DNA from: Rhodanobacter sp. FDAARGOS 1247
GTDB lineage: Bacteria; Pseudomonadota; Gammaproteobacteria; Xanthomonadales; Rhodanobacteraceae
DNA: 64,000 bases
Direction: 5' to 3'
Assembly: GCF_016889805.1 (NCBI RefSeq)
Contig: NZ_CP069535.1
Coordinates: forward strand, 2,914,001-2,978,000
The translations under genes were made by a program, and so were the position numbers. This document shows, one piece after another, positions 1 to 7,531 of the stretch. Below the pieces are notes generated by a model, which worked only from the letters and a program-made list of their open reading frames with translations, was not told where the DNA came from and did not search any database. Position 1 is the first letter of the stretch; each line of letters begins with the position of its first letter.

Positions 1-253
1 GCAGGTGAATGAACTCATGCACGATGACGATGCCGACCAGAGTCCCGATGAAGATGCCGGGAGGTTGGTCAAAGACGCCAAGAGCCCAGCTGTGCGGCCA
101 CAGCAGCGACCAGGCTAGGTAAAGGCATGGCCCGACCATGAGCAGTCCGAGCAGTGTTGCCACGACGTGCAGTCGCCCATAACTCTCGATCAGCCGATTC
201 GCGCCTGACAGATCGCAGCCAACCTGAGGCGGAAAACCATACTTGAACTTCAT
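1..253 (-). CDS. DUF3267-like putative membrane zinc metalloprotease (C-terminus cut by window edge)
   Basis: Reading the minus strand from an ATG at 253 gives 84 codons that run off the left edge without a stop. The visible part has a hydrophobic segment at about residues 32-52, a second at about 68-78, and then HEFIHL at about 79-84, which fits the HExxH zinc-binding motif. A short N-terminus, a membrane helix and then HExxH in the next helix is the arrangement of DUF3267 putative zincin peptidases, which are integral membrane proteins. It is the most distal visible gene of the minus-strand bacteriocin-type locus, so a role in processing or self-protection is possible but is inference only. 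The ribosome-binding site is weak. The second zinc-ligand region lies outside the window. Confidence 0.6.
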   Translation of the reverse strand, partial: MKFKYGFPPQVGCDLSGANRLIESYGRLHVVATLLGLLMVGPCLYLAWSLLWPHSWALGVFDQPPGIFIGTLVGIVIVHEFIHL

Positions 254-497
254 GCTGTCAGCCCGCAAGGATTCATTGAAACCGCCCCATGAATTGAATG
301 CATGTGGTGGCAACGTCATTCAATCATTGAATGGCACGCAGTGTGTCGCCCGATTCCAGCCGCGGCTGAATCTCCGCCCGCTCTTACAGCGTGAGTTCGT
401 TGTACGTCCTCATCGCAACAACCCATGTCAGATTTGGCATGGTGTTGCACGTGGAGTTTGAGACGGCCCAGCCAAGTAAATCGTCCGCCTCCTTTTA
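254..497 (-). other. Gap with an orphan Shine-Dalgarno and probable gene remnant
   Basis: No intact gene fits here. A near-perfect Shine-Dalgarno (AAAGGAGG, minus strand 488-495) directly follows the stop of the 57-aa gene but no ATG or GTG is well placed behind it. The nearest candidates are ATT (6 nt) and TTG (12 nt), and the TTG frame stops after about 15 codons. A different frame reads MRTYNELTL, then TAA, then ERAEIQPRLESGDTLRAIQ, as if one short gene had been broken by a stop. This could be a decayed member of the bacteriocin locus or noise. Confidence 0.3.
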
Positions 498-671
498 TCA
501 AAGGCTCGGGCGACCCTGCCTCGACTCGATTTTTCGCCAGATCCACACCGTGATGCCCATGAACAGGGCATTTAGGAGCAGCCAATATTCGCCAGCCATG
601 ACTCTGCAGATCGGCGGAAATATGAAAGCGCCGGACACAAAGATGAACAGTGGGAGGATTGTAGTTTTCAC
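498..671 (-). CDS. 57-aa two-helix membrane protein, candidate bacteriocin immunity protein
   Basis: A GTG start at 671 is preceded by CAAGGAG with 6-nt spacing, a strong ribosome-binding site. The product is VKTTILPLFIFVSGAFIFPP followed by a short loop and a second hydrophobic stretch (LLLNALFMGITVWIW) and ends in a basic tail (RKIESRQGRPSL). The predicted topology is two transmembrane helices with a positively charged C-terminus inside. It lies 57 nt downstream of the double-glycine peptide gene on the same strand. Small basic membrane proteins immediately after class II bacteriocin genes are commonly their immunity proteins, so that role is inferred from position and shape. No family was recognised from sequence. 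Confidence 0.6.
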   Translation of the reverse strand: MKTTILPLFIFVSGAFIFPPICRVMAGEYWLLLNALFMGITVWIWRKIESRQGRPSL

Positions 672-728
672 GAAAATCTCCTTGCAAATTGAGGATCCCC
701 CACCTCACGATGAGGAATCAAAATCGGA

Positions 729-962
729 TCAACCCAAGGGAGTCACACCAATACCGAAGTCCATGTATCCGATATTGCCGTTGGCATAGCCCCCACTGAT
801 CGAGTTGGCCGCGTCGCCACCGACGATGCACCCCGCAGCTGCTCCCCACGGACCAAGTTCCGAAAGCATCGCTCCGCCAATGGCGCAACCGATGGTCTCC
901 GAGCTAACCATTTGCAGACCACCGGAAACGTTGTGAATTTCCTTCGCAATCAAGTCTTTCAT
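729..962 (-). CDS. Double-glycine leader bacteriocin-like peptide
   Basis: The ATG at 962 has AGGAAG with about 6-nt spacing; a longer open frame to 1043 has no such signal. The 77-aa product begins MKDLIAKEIHNVSGG, a classic double-glycine leader (acidic/hydrophobic residues at the conserved spacing before GG), leaving a 62-aa mature peptide. The mature part is rich in Gly and Ala, has several GxxxG-type spacings, and carries two cysteines (mature positions 11 and 30) that could form a disulphide. These are features of class II bacteriocins and microcins exported by peptidase-containing ABC transporters with an HlyD-type adaptor. The adaptor gene lies just upstream on the same strand and a possible immunity gene just downstream. 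The C39 peptidase/ABC transporter is not in view. A non-bacteriocin signalling peptide is the main alternative. Confidence 0.75.
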   Translation of the reverse strand: MKDLIAKEIHNVSGGLQMVSSETIGCAIGGAMLSELGPWGAAAGCIVGGDAANSISGGYANGNIGYMDFGIGVTPLG

Positions 963-1074
963 ATCATTCTTCCTGTTGATGGCAGTAGACCCTGCCGGTG
1001 TTAGTCGTCGATCTGACAACCAAATCTTGAGTCTCGTTTTCAATATCCTTGCCCAACCATTTTGTCAGGCGCGC

Positions 1075-2355
1075 TCAACCGCGCGACTCGTCTTCTCCCA
1101 GTTGATGGGCCATGCCGTACAGTGGCTCGAACACCCACTCGATCAGGCGACGACGTTCCATCAGCACGTCGGCCTCCAGAGCCATTCCGGGCTTGACCGG
1201 CTCGGGCCGCCCGTAAGCCATCACCTGCTGGCTGTCCAGCTTCACTTCGATGCGATACAGCGGCTCGCGTGGCTGCTGCCCGATCAGGGCATTGATCTCC
1301 GCCACGCCCAGAGCGCTGCGCGAGATGTCGCTGACCCTGCCGTACTGCTGGCCGAACTTCTGGTAGGGGAACGCCTGGTAGCGCAAGACCACCCGGCTGC
1401 CCGGTTCGATGAAGCCGATGGCCCGGCTCGGCACCAGCAACTGCGCCTGCAGCGAGGAGCCCGCCGGAAGGATGGAAAGCAGCGGCTGGCCGGCGGCGAC
1501 CATCTGCCCCTCCTTCAACAGCACGGTGGAAACCACGCCATCGCGCGGCGCGCGCAACACCACCGCCCGCTGCATTTCGTTTTGCGCCGTCGACTGGGCC
1601 AGGGCGGCGAGTTGTCGTTCGGTTTCGTTGCGCTTGCCTGCCTCGTCCAGCGGCAGGCGCGCCAGCTGCTGTTGTGCCTCGTCGAACTGCTGGCGGGCAT
1701 CGAGTTGCTGGCGCAGCAGCGTCTTGTATTGCGCCTGTGCGTTCAGCACCGCCGCTTCCTGCTGCTGGATCTGCACCGCAGATACGAAGCCCCGTGCGGC
1801 CAGCGGCTTGATCTTCACCAGCATCTGCCGGTTGCTGGTCACCTGTTGCTGCTGGATCGCCAGCTGCCCCGCGATCTGGGCCAGCTGGCCCTGCAACAGG
1901 GCCATCCGCGACTGCAGGGCGTCGCCCTGCTGCTCGCCCAGTTGCTGCTGATTGACCAGATCGGCCTGCAGGCGCGCGCGCTGGATCTCCAGCTGCCTGC
2001 CGACCAGCGCATGGGTGTCGCCCAGCGCCGCGCTGTCCTGTTCGCTGGAAAGGCGCAGCAACACCTCGCCCTTCCTGACCCGCTGGCCATCGCGCACATT
2101 CAGCCGGGTGATCGTGCCCGCGTCGGGAGCCGCGACGTTGAGCAGGCCGGCGCTGGGCACCAATTGCCCCGCCACGGTCTCACGGCGGGTGTAGTGGCCA
2201 AGCAAGAGGAACAGCAGAATCACCGTGGCCAGCGTCAGCGCCAGCGTGGTAAGCAGCCAGCGCGACAACGGCGCGGCCACGATGATCGAACCGAGCCACT
2301 CGCCGCGTCTGGCGTCGATGACTTCCTGTCGAAACAGTCCCTGTGACAAAACCAT
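1075..2355 (-). CDS. HlyD/CvaA-family bacteriocin secretion periplasmic adaptor
   Basis: This is a membrane-fusion protein of type I secretion. A cytoplasmic N-terminus (LFRQEVIDARRGEWLG) resembles the CvaA subgroup, followed by one transmembrane helix (about residues 30-52), a biotinyl-lipoyl half motif (PDAGTITRLNVRDGQRVRKG), a long Gln/Ala-rich alpha-helical hairpin, the second lipoyl half (LRAPRDGVVSTVLLKEGQMV) and a beta-barrel domain. It would bridge an inner-membrane ABC exporter and TolC. The start is uncertain: ATG at 2355 matches the family N-terminus, TTG at 2349 lies 6 nt after GGGAAGG, and the frame stays open to an ATG at 2430. Its product probably exports the peptide encoded 113 nt downstream. 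The partner ABC transporter is absent from the window. Confidence 0.85.
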   Translation of the reverse strand: MVLSQGLFRQEVIDARRGEWLGSIIVAAPLSRWLLTTLALTLATVILLFLLLGHYTRRETVAGQLVPSAGLLNVAAPDAGTITRLNVRDGQRVRKGEVLLRLSSEQDSAALGDTHALVGRQLEIQRARLQADLVNQQQLGEQQGDALQSRMALLQGQLAQIAGQLAIQQQQVTSNRQMLVKIKPLAARGFVSAVQIQQQEAAVLNAQAQYKTLLRQQLDARQQFDEAQQQLARLPLDEAGKRNETERQLAALAQSTAQNEMQRAVVLRAPRDGVVSTVLLKEGQMVAAGQPLLSILPAGSSLQAQLLVPSRAIGFIEPGSRVVLRYQAFPYQKFGQQYGRVSDISRSALGVAEINALIGQQPREPLYRIEVKLDSQQVMAYGRPEPVKPGMALEADVLMERRRLIEWVFEPLYGMAHQLGEDESRG

Positions 2356-2859
2356 CCTTCCCTGACCAGCGATCCACGATGAGCCGAACAGGCTGCGCCC
2401 GGCACGAAAGCCGCGCATTGTTCGGATCATGTCCCCGCGGCGCCATAAGACAGTTTCTTATTGACGAAGCGGTTCCTGCCCGCCGACCGCTGCAGCGCAT
2501 GCCGGCCCGCCGCCACAACCTTTCCCCGCAACAACGACTTGCAGACAGGCGCCGCCGCGTCACCGGGTCTGCCTCATGCCTTCAAGAGCCACCGGCACAC
2601 ACGCATGAACTGTGATCGGCATCAAGACGGGCCACCTGCAGGATGCCGATCGCCCGGGCCCGCGCCGGTCACAACCTCGACCCGATCGCCGCAACCACCG
2701 GCCGACAAGCTCCCGCGGAGACGGCCGTGTCCGGCCTCACGAAGGCCGTCGCGTGCGGACGAAGTTCTCCCCGCCCCGGGATTCATTGGCCGTTGGTCTC
2801 AAATTCGCTAAGCTTCTGCGGCTCGGTCGCCAGTCCGGCGAAGCCTCCCTGGGGATCTC
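2356..2859. other. Intergenic region between divergent hlyD-like and ndvB-like genes
   Basis: About 500 bases with no supported gene; only short frames that shadow each other occur. It must hold the promoters of both divergent genes. I see no convincing riboswitch or strong sigma-70 element. The 400-base leader in front of the glucan synthase is unusually long. Confidence 0.4.
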
Positions 2860-5460
2860 TTGAGCATCACCGCAGCAAACCACAACAGCCGATATCCGCT
2901 GCTCACTGCGATCCTGCTCGCGCTGGTCGTGGCGGCGATGAACATCGGGCTGTGGTGGTACGGCAACCTGCCGCATGGCCCGGATGACTGGCACGGCAGG
3001 ATCGGCGGTTTCTCGCTGTCGGTGTTCCAGCGCTACCAGAGCCCGTTCAAGCAGGACTATCCCAGCAGCGACGACATCGCCGCCGACCTGAAGCTGCTGC
3101 ACCGGTACAGCGACCGGGTGCGCACGTACACCATGCAGCAGAACCCGCAGATATACCGGCTGGCGCAGGCCGAAGGCCTGAAGGTGATGGCGGGCGCCGA
3201 GATCGACAAGCGGCTGGACAACAACGAGCGCGAGATCGAGCTGCTGATCGCCAAGGCGCGCGCCTATCCGGACACGATCACCCGCGTCATCGTGGGCAAC
3301 GAGGTGCTGTTCCGCAACGACCTCACGCCGGAACAGATGATGACCTACCTGGACCGGGTGCGTGCCGCCGTGCACCAGCCGGTGTCGATCGCCGAGCCGG
3401 ATTACATCTGGCTGAAGTATCCCGAGCTGGCCCGGCACGTCGATTTCATCACCATCCATCTGTTCCCGTTCTGGAACGGCATCGCGCGCAAGGATTCGGT
3501 GCCGGCCGCGCTGGGTGCCTACGACCAGGTCCGCCAGCACTTTCCGGACAAGCCCGTGGTGGTCGGCGAAATCGGCTGGCCGTCGAACGGTGACCGGCAT
3601 GAGTACGCCGATCCGTCGGTGTCCAACGAGGCGATCTTCATCCGCGACTGGATGAACGTCGCCAAGCAGCAGCACATCGACTACTACCTGCTCGAAGCGT
3701 TCGACCAGCCGTGGAAGGAAAACCTGGGCGAAGGCCGCACCGGCGCGTACTGGGGCATGTTCAACGCCGACCGCCAGATGAAGTTCCCGCTGACCGGCCC
3801 GGTCACCGAGGACACCGGCTGGCCGTGGAAGGCACTGGCCGCCAGCCTGCTGGCGCTGCTGCCGATGATCCTGTTCGCCCGCCGCTTCAGCCGCTTCCGG
3901 CTGATGGGCAAGCTGTTCTTCTGCGCGCTGATCCAGCTGGCCTGCGGCCTGCTGACCTGGTCGGCCACGCTGCCGTTCAACTTCTACCTGAGCTGGGTCG
4001 ACTGGACCATGCTCACCTTGCTGTTCCCCGCGCAGATCGCGATCCTGGCGATCCTGCTGATCAACGGCTTCGAGTTCACCGAGGTGCTGTGGCGGCCGAA
4101 ATGGATTCGCCACGCCGGCATGCTCACGCCCGATCCGCCGGAAAAGCAACCGTTCGTGTCGATCCACCTGGCCTGCTACAACGAGCCGCCGGAGATGGTG
4201 ATCATCACGCTGGATTCGCTGGCCGCGCTGGACTACGCGAACTTCGAAGTCCTGGTGATCGACAACAACACCAAGGACCCGGCGGTGTGGCAGCCGGTGC
4301 AGGCCTACTGCGAGAAGCTGGGCAAGCGCTTCCGCTTCTTCCACCTGGAACCGTGGCCCGGCTACAAGGCCGGCGCGCTGAACTTCGGCCTCAAGGAAAC
4401 CGATCCGGCCGCCGACGTGGTGGCGGTGATCGACGCCGATTACGAGGTGCGCGCCGACTGGCTGGCCACGCTCACCGGCTACTTCCACGACCCGAAGGTA
4501 GCCGTGGTGCAGTGCCCGCAGGCGCATCGCGAGTTCGAGCACAACGCGTTCCGGCGGATGACCGCGTGGGAATACGACGGCTTCTTCCGCATCGGCATGC
4601 ACCACCGCAACGAGCGCAACGCGATCATCCAGCACGGCACCATGACCATGGTCCGGCGCACCGCGCTGGAAGGCACCGGCGGCTGGTCCGAGTGGACCAT
4701 CTGCGAGGATGCCGAGCTGGGCCTGCGCCTGATGCACGCGGGCTACGAGCTGGTCTACGTCGACGAGCTGATGGGCAAGGGCCTGACCCCGGCCGACTTC
4801 AAGGCGTACAAAAGCCAGCGCTACCGCTGGGCCTTCGGCGCGATGCAGATCCTCAAGGGGCGCTGGGACTGGATGACGCAGCGAGGGCCGCTTTCGGCCG
4901 GCCAGCGCTTCCACTTCCTCACCGGCTGGTTCAGCTGGTTCGCCGACGCGCTGCACCTGATCTTCACCCTGATGGCGCTGTTCTGGACCGCGGGCATGAT
5001 TGCGTATCCGCAATACTTCAGCCTGCCGATGCAGCTGTTCCTGATCCCGGTGATCGGCTTCTTCTTCGCCAAGGCGATCTTCGGCATCGTGCTGTATCGC
5101 GCCCGCGTCCCGTGCAGCTGGTACGACACGCTGATGGCGTCGCTGGCCAGCATGGGCCTGTCCCACGCGATCGCCCGGGGCATCCTGCACGGCCTCACCC
5201 GCGAGAAGACCTCGTTCGTGGTGACCGCCAAGAGCCGGCGCCTGGGCGGCAGCAACTTCGCCGCCTTCGCCCCGGTGCGCGAAGAGCTGCTGATGGCGAT
5301 CGCGCTGGCGCTGTGCGTGATCGGCATGGCGCTGGGCTACGGCACGCGCTACATCGAGGGCACCTTGTGGATGTTCATCCTCGCCGCGCAATCGATTCCG
5401 TACGTGTCGGCGGTGATCGGGGCATGGATCGCGCACAAGGCCGGCGACAAGGCCGGTTGA
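2860..5460 (+). CDS. ndvB: NdvB-like GH17-GT2 fusion, beta-1,3-glucan synthase/glucanosyltransferase
   Basis: TTG start behind CTGGGGA (about 6-nt spacing), 866 aa. After an N-terminal membrane anchor (residues 14-35) comes a periplasmic GH17-type domain with the putative acid/base Glu148 in VGNEVLF and nucleophile Glu237 in VVGEIGWPS. Membrane helices at about 325-345 and 353-403 lead to a cytoplasmic family 2 glycosyltransferase domain with DxD at 525-527 (VIDADYEV), the catalytic ED at 616-617 and QRYRW at 653-657. Further C-terminal helices form the translocation channel. The same architecture in Pseudomonas NdvB makes cyclic periplasmic beta-1,3-glucans linked to biofilm antibiotic tolerance; the substrate here is inferred from that. 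It stands alone as a transcription unit, followed by two hairpins. Confidence 0.88.
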   Translation: MSITAANHNSRYPLLTAILLALVVAAMNIGLWWYGNLPHGPDDWHGRIGGFSLSVFQRYQSPFKQDYPSSDDIAADLKLLHRYSDRVRTYTMQQNPQIYRLAQAEGLKVMAGAEIDKRLDNNEREIELLIAKARAYPDTITRVIVGNEVLFRNDLTPEQMMTYLDRVRAAVHQPVSIAEPDYIWLKYPELARHVDFITIHLFPFWNGIARKDSVPAALGAYDQVRQHFPDKPVVVGEIGWPSNGDRHEYADPSVSNEAIFIRDWMNVAKQQHIDYYLLEAFDQPWKENLGEGRTGAYWGMFNADRQMKFPLTGPVTEDTGWPWKALAASLLALLPMILFARRFSRFRLMGKLFFCALIQLACGLLTWSATLPFNFYLSWVDWTMLTLLFPAQIAILAILLINGFEFTEVLWRPKWIRHAGMLTPDPPEKQPFVSIHLACYNEPPEMVIITLDSLAALDYANFEVLVIDNNTKDPAVWQPVQAYCEKLGKRFRFFHLEPWPGYKAGALNFGLKETDPAADVVAVIDADYEVRADWLATLTGYFHDPKVAVVQCPQAHREFEHNAFRRMTAWEYDGFFRIGMHHRNERNAIIQHGTMTMVRRTALEGTGGWSEWTICEDAELGLRLMHAGYELVYVDELMGKGLTPADFKAYKSQRYRWAFGAMQILKGRWDWMTQRGPLSAGQRFHFLTGWFSWFADALHLIFTLMALFWTAGMIAYPQYFSLPMQLFLIPVIGFFFAKAIFGIVLYRARVPCSWYDTLMASLASMGLSHAIARGILHGLTREKTSFVVTAKSRRLGGSNFAAFAPVREELLMAIALALCVIGMALGYGTRYIEGTLWMFILAAQSIPYVSAVIGAWIAHKAGDKAG

Positions 5461-5467
5461 TGCGCCC

Positions 5468-5493
5468 GTTGATATCGCCTCGGCGATATCAAC
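5468..5493 (+). repeat. Perfect 12-bp hairpin downstream of ndvB
   Basis: GTTGATATCGCC, then TC, then its exact reverse complement. It starts 8 nt after the ndvB stop. There is no T-run on either side, so it is not a canonical intrinsic terminator; it may stabilise the mRNA 3' end or be a protein-binding palindrome. Confidence 0.7.
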
Positions 5494-5499
5494 AAATCA

Positions 5500-5536
5500 A
5501 GCATGACGCCCTGGCGCTCAGGAAATCCGTCATGCT
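5500..5536 (+). repeat. Second hairpin downstream of ndvB (9-bp stem with inner 4-bp stem)
   Basis: AGCATGACG pairs exactly with CGTCATGCT; inside the loop CCTG pairs with CAGG. It begins 6 nt after the first hairpin, and together they fill most of the 152-nt ndvB-tamA gap. No T-run follows. Possibly a folded RNA element or terminator pair. Confidence 0.6.
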
Positions 5537-5612
5537 TCATACGAAGCCAACAACTCCTTGGGTAAGCTGCCCTCACCCCCGCGAACACGCCATCGAGGAC
5601 GGAACCCCACGC

Positions 5613-7385
5613 ATGCGCCGATCCCCACGACGCCTGAGCCTGCTGCTGCCGCTGCTGCTGTGGGCTACCGCAGCCCACGCCGGCGTGCAGTTGACGGTGG
5701 ATGGCGTGGCGGACCCGTTGAAGGCCGCGGCGATTTCCGGTGTCGAGCTGTCGCAATACGCGAAACGCGAGGTGAGCGACGCCCAGATCCGGCGCCTGGT
5801 CGAACGCGCGCCCGACCAGGTCAAGGCGGCGCTGCAACCCTACGGCTATTACGACGCCACCGTCACCGACGAGCTGCAGCAGGTCGGCCGGGACTGGCAC
5901 GTGACCCTGCACGTGAAGCCGGGCGAACCAGTGAAGGTCACCGACGTCGAACTGCAGCTGGACGATTCCGCGTCGAAGATCGCCCCGCTGCGCCGGGCCC
6001 GGCGCGCGATCGAACGACTCAAGGGCCAGACCCTCGACCATGGCGCCTACGAACACGCGCGCGACGCGCTGAGCGCCCAGCTCACCGCCAACGGCTTCCT
6101 CGACGCGCGCCTGGTCACCCATCGCGTCGAGGTGAACCGCGCCAACCACAGCGCGGCGATCAGGCTGGCATGGGATGCGGGCCCGCGCTTCCGCTACGGC
6201 CGGGTGCACTTCGAGGGTTCGCAGTTCAACGACGGCTTCCTCGACCGCTACGTGCCGTTCAAGTCCGGCGACTACTTCGCCCAGGACCAGTTGCTGGTCT
6301 TGCAGCAGGCCCTGAACGGGGCCGACTACTTCGCGGTGGTCAACGTGTTGCCGGACATCGACGAGGCGAAGGATGGCGTGGTCGACGTCACCGTGCAGCT
6401 GGCGCCGGCGAAGCGCTCGATCTACACCGGCGGCCCGTTCATCGGCACCGACACCGGCTTCGGCGTGCGCGGCGGCCTCGAGCGGCGCTGGGTCAACCGC
6501 CGCGGGCACAAGTGGAAGAACGAACTGGTGCTGGCGCAGAAGCTGAAGACACTCTCCACGCTGTACTCGATCCCGATGCCGGGCGACAACCAGCGCAGCT
6601 ACAACGTCGGCGCCAATTTCCGCGACGCCAACACCGCCACCTCGCAGTCGCGCACGCTGGAGCTGGTCGGCAACGAGACCCGCCAGTGGCATGGCTGGAC
6701 GCGCACCGTGGGCGTGCATGCGCTGTCCGGCACCTTCACCGTAGGCAAGCGTGGCAACGAGCCCGACAGCGCACCCGGCATCGAGCACGGCCGCAGCACC
6801 CTGGTATTCGGCGAGGCCTCGCTGACCCGCAAGCAGGCCGACAACCCCGACTTCGTGCGCCGCGGCTGGCTGCTCGGCATGGCCGTGCGCAGCACCGCCG
6901 GCAGCCTGCTCTCCGACGCCAGCTTCAGCCAGTTCACCGCCGACGCGAAGTGGATCCGCGCGTTCGGCGCGAAATCGCGCAACCGGCTGATCCTGCGGGG
7001 CAGCTTCGGCATCACCCACACCGACGACTTTTCCGCGCTGCCGCCGCAGCTGCGTTTCTTCGCCGGCGGCGACCGTTCGGTGCGCGGTTACGGCTACCAG
7101 TCGATCGGGCCGCGCAACAGCGACGACCGCGTGATCGGCGGCACCAGCCTGCTGGTCGCCAGCAGCGAGGTCGAACACTACTTCACCCGCAACTGGGGCA
7201 TGGCCGCCTTCGTCGACGCCGGCAACGCGTTCCGCGGCACCGACTACCGCCCGAAGATCGGCGCCGGCCTGGGCCTGCGCTGGCGCTCGCCGGTGGGCAT
7301 GATCCGCGTCGACCTGGGCACGCCGATCCACGACGACCGCGCCCACGGCATCCAGCTGCATCTGGTGATCGGACCGGATTTGTAA
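5613..7385 (+). CDS. tamA: Outer-membrane translocation and assembly protein TamA
   Basis: 590 aa, an Omp85-family protein. An N-terminal signal peptide (MRRSPRRLSLLLPLLLWATA, cleavage near AHA-G) is followed by three POTRA-like domains to about residue 270 and then a 16-strand barrel. The loop 6 signature is visible as SVRGYGYQSIG, and the C-terminal strand ends in an aromatic/hydrophobic pattern (HLVIGPDL). TamA with TamB moves phospholipids and some autotransporters or barrels to the outer membrane. tamB follows after 146 nt, interrupted only by an inverted repeat. The ATG at 5613 is chosen because it places the signal peptide at the N-terminus; the frame itself is open far upstream but that part is a shadow of ndvB. 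Confidence 0.92.
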   Translation: MRRSPRRLSLLLPLLLWATAAHAGVQLTVDGVADPLKAAAISGVELSQYAKREVSDAQIRRLVERAPDQVKAALQPYGYYDATVTDELQQVGRDWHVTLHVKPGEPVKVTDVELQLDDSASKIAPLRRARRAIERLKGQTLDHGAYEHARDALSAQLTANGFLDARLVTHRVEVNRANHSAAIRLAWDAGPRFRYGRVHFEGSQFNDGFLDRYVPFKSGDYFAQDQLLVLQQALNGADYFAVVNVLPDIDEAKDGVVDVTVQLAPAKRSIYTGGPFIGTDTGFGVRGGLERRWVNRRGHKWKNELVLAQKLKTLSTLYSIPMPGDNQRSYNVGANFRDANTATSQSRTLELVGNETRQWHGWTRTVGVHALSGTFTVGKRGNEPDSAPGIEHGRSTLVFGEASLTRKQADNPDFVRRGWLLGMAVRSTAGSLLSDASFSQFTADAKWIRAFGAKSRNRLILRGSFGITHTDDFSALPPQLRFFAGGDRSVRGYGYQSIGPRNSDDRVIGGTSLLVASSEVEHYFTRNWGMAAFVDAGNAFRGTDYRPKIGAGLGLRWRSPVGMIRVDLGTPIHDDRAHGIQLHLVIGPDL

Positions 7386-7391
7386 GCGGCT

Positions 7392-7518
7392 GGGAATGGG
7401 GAATCGAGAATAGGGAATCGGAGAAGCTCATCCATGAACATGGCGACCAACAAGGCGGGGACAGAACACCCAATGTGTATTGCTTTCCCCCATTCCCCAT
7501 TCCCGATTCTCCATTCCC
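7392..7518. repeat. Inverted repeat of GGGAATGGGGAATCG-type units in the tamA-tamB gap
   Basis: The left arm (7392-7418) and right arm (7492-7518) are reverse complements over 27 nt with three mismatches, and each arm is itself built from short GGGAAT-type direct repeats. About 73 nt separate them. It resembles the dispersed GGGAATNGGGAAT intergenic repeats common in this order. It may form a large stem in the tamAB transcript. Confidence 0.75.
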
Positions 7519-7531
7519 TGCCTCCCCACCC

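Noticed and set aside
2431..2859. Riboswitch in the long ndvB leader
   Set aside because: No conserved aptamer core could be recognised by eye; the length alone is not evidence.
2737..5436. 899-codon open frame on the minus strand opposite ndvB
   Set aside because: It is the antisense of a clear GH17-GT2 gene, rich in Arg/His/Gln/Val as expected of a GC-bias shadow, with no recognisable domain.
3711..5612. Long upstream extension of the tamA frame (to 1224 codons)
   Set aside because: The extension is a frame-shadow of ndvB (Arg/Ala/Pro-rich); the signal peptide places the real start at 5613.
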